Below, in pieces: positions 6,201 through 9,828 of a stretch of DNA of 9,828 bases (position 1 is the stretch's first letter; each line of letters starts with the position of its first letter). The position numbers were made by a program, and so were the translations under genes. The DNA is from Bdellovibrionales bacterium (lineage in GTDB: Bacteria; Bdellovibrionota; Bdellovibrionia; Bdellovibrionales; Bdellovibrionaceae). Under the pieces are notes generated by a model. The model was not told the origin of the DNA and searched no databases. It saw nothing but the letters and a program-made list of their open reading frames with translations. The stretch covers positions 1 through 9,828 of the forward strand of contig DAHVKR010000021.1 of NCBI GenBank assembly GCA_027320785.1, in the 5' to 3' direction.

Positions 6201-7322
6201 CAGGATTACTTGCGGTCAACAAAGAATGCCAAAGTCTTCGCAGACGGTGGCTATACATTTAATAATATTTATAATGACCCTAGCAAAGTTCAGGTTTCAT
6301 TATCTAATTACAATGTTATCGATCGTCCTGACACAGTCGGAATTGCGCAGGATAGAGCCTTTGCTATTGCAGAGCTTGTGAGTCGTCATGACGATCTTTA
6401 TTACACAAGAGCCTTGTTTCATTACGCTCCCAATTTTATGGATGAACAACCCTTCCGCGCGGCCTTAACAAATAAAGTCGTACAACGTTTGACTCAAGGA
6501 GTACCCGTTCAAGATTTTGGGATCGACAAATTAGGCGGTCAGACACTTCCTGTTTTGATGAGCCCAAGCTTTGAAGTTGAAAAACCTATTTTAGAGCTGA
6601 TGTTCGAAGCTTTACGTTACGGACAAGTTATTCCAAATAAATCCGTCATCACAAACAAACGTCTTGAGCAATATGCTATTGTTCCCTCTTATATGTTGAG
6701 CTCATCTGACGCCGACAATGCAGCATGCGCTCTTATCAATGGCTATAACTGGTGCGCAACGGATATCCATCCTATTTCTAAAAGTTTAATTGAAAAATTG
6801 AACTCTCTTCAAAGCATGAAGGTGGCTATTAATATTAGCGACGATGTTGTCCATAAATTTACTGAGTTGACGAAGGATATTATCCCTGCTGATGGAAAAT
6901 TCGATACTTTCGATATTACCTCTATCGACAAAGTAGGGAAAAGAATCGATCAAATCGGAGAATCAGACCCTCAGCTTGCAAAACAACTTCAGCTTCTTAT
7001 GTCAGTAACGTTTAACCCCGAGGTTAGCATCTGGAAAGAAGGCGTGAATAAACAAGTATCTAAGCTTGTTGACGAAGATATTAGCACTAAAGAAATGGAT
7101 AAGAAGTTCGATATTATCAAAAAAATTAAAATTAAAGATCTAGTCGAAAAACTTGATCTTAAAGACTATAAGCAATTAACACCCGAAATCTTTAATGAAA
7201 GACTAATGGGTTTTATTCAAAATATGAGAATGAAAGCTCAAAGGTATGCAGCCGATCCAACAGAGCTGGATGCTCAAGCTGATATTATTTTGAACTCTCT
7301 TATGAGCGGAAGATCTTTCTAG
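3252..7322 (+). CDS. Zinc metalloprotease lipoprotein, metzincin (DUF5117/DUF4953-like)
   Basis: A 1356-residue lipoprotein peptidase. Residues 1-24 form a lipoprotein signal with lipobox IVG-Cys24; Gln25 at +2 predicts outer-membrane sorting. The zinc site HEMGHTFGLRH (695-705) is a full HExxHxxGxxH: His695, His699 and His705 bind zinc and Glu696 is the catalytic base. SVMDY (Met739, Tyr741) forms the Met-turn, 34 residues after the third His, as in metzincins. Other parts match the DUF5117/DUF4953 zinc-dependent metalloproteases: AAAWNATFNAAG (Trp464), LRYSLIN then SWGG (Trp511), DPQTGE (520-525), HNF after the zinc motif, and YDIAAIRWGYE (755-765). Residues 25-430 form a beta-rich N-terminal region. 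About 300 residues at the C-terminus (1050-1356) are charged and helical with no recognised domain. The eight Cys of the mature chain besides Cys24 fall in four near pairs (651/680, 798/812, 943/978, 1159/1168), consistent with disulfides outside the cytoplasm. Substrate unknown. Confidence 0.93.
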   Translation: MKTLSTLTKAGALLLALSFSIVGCQKTRKASLPYGADRDVMTISDYEGKDYDLYTKGIIKAASSNGLKVNDARRGDKNQISAFNYVDYESHDPLNLLDHTLMLGRANFHYKVRYVFDGNLLKVMKVAKAEDLSDDELATAVSAGKGLKMVPVVSYNVSYFSIDRSRNSLNEKTSQLELVPLQGRDGASRFKVDLNSKTRASFLSKTTVLPANYFTPDDQNEWYVAVTVVSQHYDASRGPLGQSLASDSYGKEAFKVRARKMEDKILFYNLSIDDRLEKSIGQREELQSPVLTIPADFVDYKMGEQGKTTSVQEQSYKDRAWDKRDYSELNLKQVKLSIGDLHISEIKDVQLDNGYFSFSAFSDELGGLVRVSLLNQKVYENKLAQEGAQPYKPKIYFRDDQKLFGFFATQAESLSSFDRSTIAQAEKRVYINRYNPTRKEIIYKLNDTAPAWIDDLVIQAAAAWNATFNAAGLQTRVVVTDKSGKVMRGQPGDLRYSLINIYGDVDGGGSWGGVASSVVDPQTGEVVMATANINVTDRVEGMERTLNRYLQSVKGEFDTRYVLGIPLPSLRPVLDTANKTLQWAGNHIPALIGMDLNIYDSNSRSFVKVNPTSQAQSNSKKFKLDLSNHYLTEESFQVINGNIAEQVKEVCPNLEKYAQNLKNTNSEIDFDKEVPLIKSCAIDLVKPSLVSVILHEMGHTFGLRHNFYGSTDIHNFYAPVDLKLGNKTVKTQWESSSVMDYMSMNYENMTQPGRYDIAAIRWGYENKIEDSKNNVVAVSPNQSTISQVKSNRRSYKYCTDEDVDVASVDPMCARSDNGTDPDLVVKNLILDYDASMALWNHRFNRDQILDMTTAASYRLQEYLMPMRKFYEQWRLILASQAGSGNEYLESFQTKEAYDALVAKATDPKVVGEQRAKLNLKYKDAANRIFNFLMRIAFLPDYSCITVRTIGDQKTIQMFSFAKIQSTLATTQGKTVTSCQDQEVQDYLRSTKNAKVFADGGYTFNNIYNDPSKVQVSLSNYNVIDRPDTVGIAQDRAFAIAELVSRHDDLYYTRALFHYAPNFMDEQPFRAALTNKVVQRLTQGVPVQDFGIDKLGGQTLPVLMSPSFEVEKPILELMFEALRYGQVIPNKSVITNKRLEQYAIVPSYMLSSSDADNAACALINGYNWCATDIHPISKSLIEKLNSLQSMKVAINISDDVVHKFTELTKDIIPADGKFDTFDITSIDKVGKRIDQIGESDPQLAKQLQLLMSVTFNPEVSIWKEGVNKQVSKLVDEDISTKEMDKKFDIIKKIKIKDLVEKLDLKDYKQLTPEIFNERLMGFIQNMRMKAQRYAADPTELDAQADIILNSLMSGRSF

Positions 7323-7329
7323 ATCTTCC
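7308..7329. terminator. Shared stem-loop at converging gene ends
   Basis: GGAAGATCT (7308-7316) and AGATCTTCC (7321-7329) form a perfect 9-bp inverted repeat with the loop TTCT. Both stop codons fall here: TAG 7320-7322 on plus and TAG 7321-7319 on minus. It may act as a bidirectional transcript end or 3' stabiliser. It lacks a good T tract on either strand (the nearest is five T at 7340-7344 on plus), so it is not a classical intrinsic terminator. Confidence 0.5.
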
Positions 7330-9828
7330 TTATCAGGACTTTTTCCTCAAACGGATAGAGGGCGACCAGAATATGGGGCTTGCCAGAAGTGCAGGCCCCT
7401 ATTTTTTTAAGCGCTTGCGAATAGATCTTCATTTGTTCAAAAGCTGACTCTGAATATTCTGAACTTCCCGTTTTGTAATCGACAATGTATATGGCCTGAT
7501 CAAGCTCTGCCCACAAGTCTATGGCTCCTTGAAGGATCTTGTCTTCCAGTTGAACTGCAAAGCCCCACTCCGCCTGTCCTACTTTTAAGATCTCTTGCAT
7601 CGGCGGATCCTCCAAAGAAAGGGTATAGGTCACCGCATTTTTAAAAGGCTCACGATGCCCTATGTCCGTACTTCGTAACCCCGTTAAGGACTCAAATACC
7701 TTATGAGCGAGAGTCCCAAATTGAGCTTTCTGCAATGCTTTTGTTTTATCTTGAAGTGACTTCGTAGGACGGATCTGAGTTGTTTTGGAGGCCTGAACTT
7801 GAGATGTGACCGATACCCTTTGGGGTATCGCGGAGGACAAGGAGTGCTCGAGTGGTTTCATTTCTAAACTGTCTGCTTGAGACCTTAAATGCAACTCATG
7901 CAATTCAAGTGTTTTCTTTTGCACTCGATAAAAAGCTCCCTCAATAGAATGATCACCCTCATCCAAACGCAATGGAAGATTTTGGATCCAACTTTTTTGC
8001 CCAGCTTCTTCTACAGATGATAACCATAGGGTTTTGCGCGCTCTCGTCAGCGCGACGTATAACACGCGCCAAGACTCATCATTTTCGCGCTCTCGAATTT
8101 TTTCAGTTGTCTTAATGGCCAATGGAGAAAACATCATTTTTCCATCTTCGTCTTTTAAAGCAATAGAGAAAATATGACTTTCCTCATCGAAAGTGTACAG
8201 CTGATTACGGGAAATAGCATCACGCCCACCCAAGCCCACAACAAAAACATGATCAAATTGAAGTCCCTTTGACGCATGAATGGTCATTAAAGAAACTCGA
8301 TTGGGTTCTACAACCGGAGCTGCATCAGCCTCCGCTTGGTCAAGACTCAAGTTCTCAGTCTCGATAATCGCATCAACATACTCAATCAGATTTTGGCCGG
8401 GAACTTTCTCCTGGCTTCTGAGCTCAGAAATAAACTTCCAAATATTAGCTTCACGACGTCCCGTAGGATCAATTTGACGATCTGCTCTTAAAAAATCTGA
8501 TTTTTTAAGAAATTCAATTAGAGCTATTGAGACTCCAAATTGGTGAGCTATTTCTTTTAGATTTTTTAATAGACTAATAGATTTTTGAAACTCTTCATCA
8601 TTTTGCGATAATTCACACGCCACACTCCATATTGAAAGTGTCGACTTACGAGACTCATTCAAATTCATCAAGTACGACAACTTCTGATCACTAATATAAA
8701 ACCAAGGCGATCGCAAAAGTGTCAGAAGACTTATATGATTAAAAGAATTTAGTAAGAAGTGAGTCAGACTTATAAGATCTAATATTTCTCGGCGTTTCCA
8801 GTAATGGCTCACGCTCGGACTTTGCACCGGTATTTTGTAGTCTTTCGCACAATGAACAAGTTTTTCAAGTAAGCTATTTTTTCTTGATAAGATTGCAATT
8901 CGATCCGCGGGTACACCGGATTCAAGCAACTCGCTCACTTGCGCCAACACAGTCATTAACTCATAACTATATTTTTGCTCAGGCTCATCTGCAGGCAAAA
9001 GTGTGACCGTTGCTGCTGGCTCAGAAGCCTGCGTTTCAAATGATCCCAACTCAGCAGGAGTGAATACCTCATGCATCTGAGGAAAGATATAGTTGAAAAA
9101 GTGCACAAGTTCCTGACGAGAACGATAATTTTTTTCTAGTCGAGAAAAAGTTCCTCCTTTTTCTTCAATCTCTTTAATTTTTCCATGAAAAACTTCAGAG
9201 CGAGCTCCCCGAAACAAGTAGATACTCTGCTGAGGATCTCCTACAACAAAGTGAGGTTGATTTTGAATAAAATGAGAAAGAATGAATACCTGGACAGGTG
9301 ATGTATCTTGGTACTCATCCACCATCCAATAGTCCCACGCGCGCGAAAAAGAAACTCCCGATTCAGGCATTTCTTTTAACACCTTAATCGTCATAATTTC
9401 CAAATCACTCATGGTCATGGAGCCAGACTCCATTTTGTTTTGAATATAGGTGGGAATCACACTTTCTGATAATTTTCTAAAAAGTCTGTGAATTTCATCA
9501 AAACGTTCCCATGTATTGGGATTCAAGAGTGGTTGTTTTAAATGATCATCAATTTTTTTGCGGAACTCCAAAATTTCTTCATGTAGAACAGGATCTAGAG
9601 AGGGCTTTTCATTGGAAAAATTGGGCTTTTTAGGCAGCTCCTTTCTCCAGACCTGAAGGGACTCGAAATCAGAAAATGAGCAAGAAAAGCCATCAAAAAA
9701 CTTTCGCCATGAGTTGCTATCGGCTGCCTGATCCAAACGTGCCACCAAATCTTGATGTTCCGCATTTAGATCTCGAAAGAGTTTTCGAGAATACTCGTTA
9801 ATATTCTGAGAGTTATCCCAACTGAAAT
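7319..9828 (-). CDS. addA: AddA/RecB-type ATP-dependent helicase-nuclease, 5' end outside window
   Basis: C-terminal 836 residues of a UvrD/Rep superfamily 1A helicase fused to a RecB-family nuclease, the layout of AddA, which with AddB resects double-strand breaks for RecA recombination. Visible motifs in protein order: Walker B DEYQD (9319-9305), motif III GDPQQSIYLFRG (near 9245-9205), NYRSR (near 9130), motif V TIHASKGLQFDHVF (near 8285-8242), motif VI VALTRAR (near 8060-8037). The nuclease follows with GTLAHKVFE (near 7715-7690), the Asp of GAIDLW (near 7525-7511), DYKTG (7480-7466) and QMKIYSQAL. These acids and Lys are the expected active site, so the nuclease looks intact. The frame is open to the window edge with no stop, and Walker A has not appeared, so the start lies beyond 9828; the TTG at 9748 is not a credible start. 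A RecB-like single protein is the alternative. Its stop overlaps the protease stop by 4 bases. Confidence 0.9.
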   Translation of the reverse strand, partial: FSWDNSQNINEYSRKLFRDLNAEHQDLVARLDQAADSNSWRKFFDGFSCSFSDFESLQVWRKELPKKPNFSNEKPSLDPVLHEEILEFRKKIDDHLKQPLLNPNTWERFDEIHRLFRKLSESVIPTYIQNKMESGSMTMSDLEIMTIKVLKEMPESGVSFSRAWDYWMVDEYQDTSPVQVFILSHFIQNQPHFVVGDPQQSIYLFRGARSEVFHGKIKEIEEKGGTFSRLEKNYRSRQELVHFFNYIFPQMHEVFTPAELGSFETQASEPAATVTLLPADEPEQKYSYELMTVLAQVSELLESGVPADRIAILSRKNSLLEKLVHCAKDYKIPVQSPSVSHYWKRREILDLISLTHFLLNSFNHISLLTLLRSPWFYISDQKLSYLMNLNESRKSTLSIWSVACELSQNDEEFQKSISLLKNLKEIAHQFGVSIALIEFLKKSDFLRADRQIDPTGRREANIWKFISELRSQEKVPGQNLIEYVDAIIETENLSLDQAEADAAPVVEPNRVSLMTIHASKGLQFDHVFVVGLGGRDAISRNQLYTFDEESHIFSIALKDEDGKMMFSPLAIKTTEKIRERENDESWRVLYVALTRARKTLWLSSVEEAGQKSWIQNLPLRLDEGDHSIEGAFYRVQKKTLELHELHLRSQADSLEMKPLEHSLSSAIPQRVSVTSQVQASKTTQIRPTKSLQDKTKALQKAQFGTLAHKVFESLTGLRSTDIGHREPFKNAVTYTLSLEDPPMQEILKVGQAEWGFAVQLEDKILQGAIDLWAELDQAIYIVDYKTGSSEYSESAFEQMKIYSQALKKIGACTSGKPHILVALYPFEEKVLIRKI
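7811..7830. repeat. Perfect 8-bp inverted repeat in helicase-nuclease linker
   Basis: CGATACCC (7811-7818) and GGGTATCG (7823-7830) flank the 4-base loop TTTG. It lies in the coding sequence for the low-complexity, Ser/Thr/Gln-rich linker between the helicase and nuclease domains, where the codons are least constrained. A GC-containing stem this perfect would be stable in the mRNA. Function unknown; chance is possible. Confidence 0.5.
8486..8510. repeat. Perfect 12-bp inverted repeat (25-bp near-palindrome) in addA
   Basis: Arms at 8486-8497 (TCTTAAAAAATC) and 8499-8510 (GATTTTTTAAGA) meet around a single T. It is read through as FLKKSDFLRA in the helicase. The arms are AT-rich, so the repeat could come from Lys and Phe/Leu codons by chance, but twelve uninterrupted pairs are notable. 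Confidence 0.5.

Noticed and set aside
9746..9748. TTG as the start of the helicase
   Set aside because: The frame continues upstream without a stop and the Walker A motif has not yet appeared, so the real start is outside the window.
1..9828. tRNA, rRNA, CRISPR array, insertion sequence or attachment site
   Set aside because: No cloverleaf, ribosomal core sequence, regularly spaced repeats, transposase or terminal repeats were seen on reading both strands.

Overview
The window looks like a chromosomal segment of a Gram-negative bacterium with an outer membrane. The evidence is a lipobox lipoprotein with an outer-membrane sorting residue, a beta-barrel-like protein ending in Phe, and a good sigma-54 type promoter. 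The moderately AT-rich base composition (low-40s percent G+C by eye, not counted) and the large exported metzincin protease would fit a low-GC Bdellovibrionota, such as a Bdellovibrio exovorus-like organism. That assignment is inference; no marker gene here proves it.

Layout from left to right. (1) An unrecognised beta-rich protein on the plus strand, 2-457, whose true start may lie outside the window. (2) Converging on it with a 4-base gap, a two-gene minus-strand unit: ribonuclease HI with an extra C-terminal hybrid-binding (viroplasmin-like) domain (1953 to 1225), then a short-chain dehydrogenase/reductase (1235 to 462) whose start overlaps the RNase H stop. (3) A 246-base divergent intergenic region (1954-2199). 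It holds a probable sigma-70 type promoter for the RNase H unit, a terminator-like or operator-like GC-rich dyad facing right, a strong sigma-54 promoter match and a leader hairpin next to the Shine-Dalgarno site. (4) A two-gene plus-strand operon: an exported beta-barrel-like protein (2200-3243) and a 1356-residue zinc metalloprotease lipoprotein of the metzincin type (3252-7322), joined by an AGGAGG ribosome site that overlaps the upstream stop. (5) Converging on that operon, an AddA/RecB-type helicase-nuclease (9828 to 7319, 5' end beyond the window). The two stop codons overlap in a CTAG inside a perfect 9-bp stem-loop.

How the parts may work together: the right-facing operon looks like a regulated cell-surface module. 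A sigma-54 promoter needs an ATP-dependent enhancer-binding activator, so expression of the barrel protein and the protease is probably switched by a specific signal. The barrel protein could anchor, export or assist the protease in the outer membrane, but this rests only on gene order. The flanking genes (RNase H, AddA-like nuclease, SDR) are nucleic-acid housekeeping and general metabolism. No mobile element, CRISPR array, tRNA or rRNA was seen.
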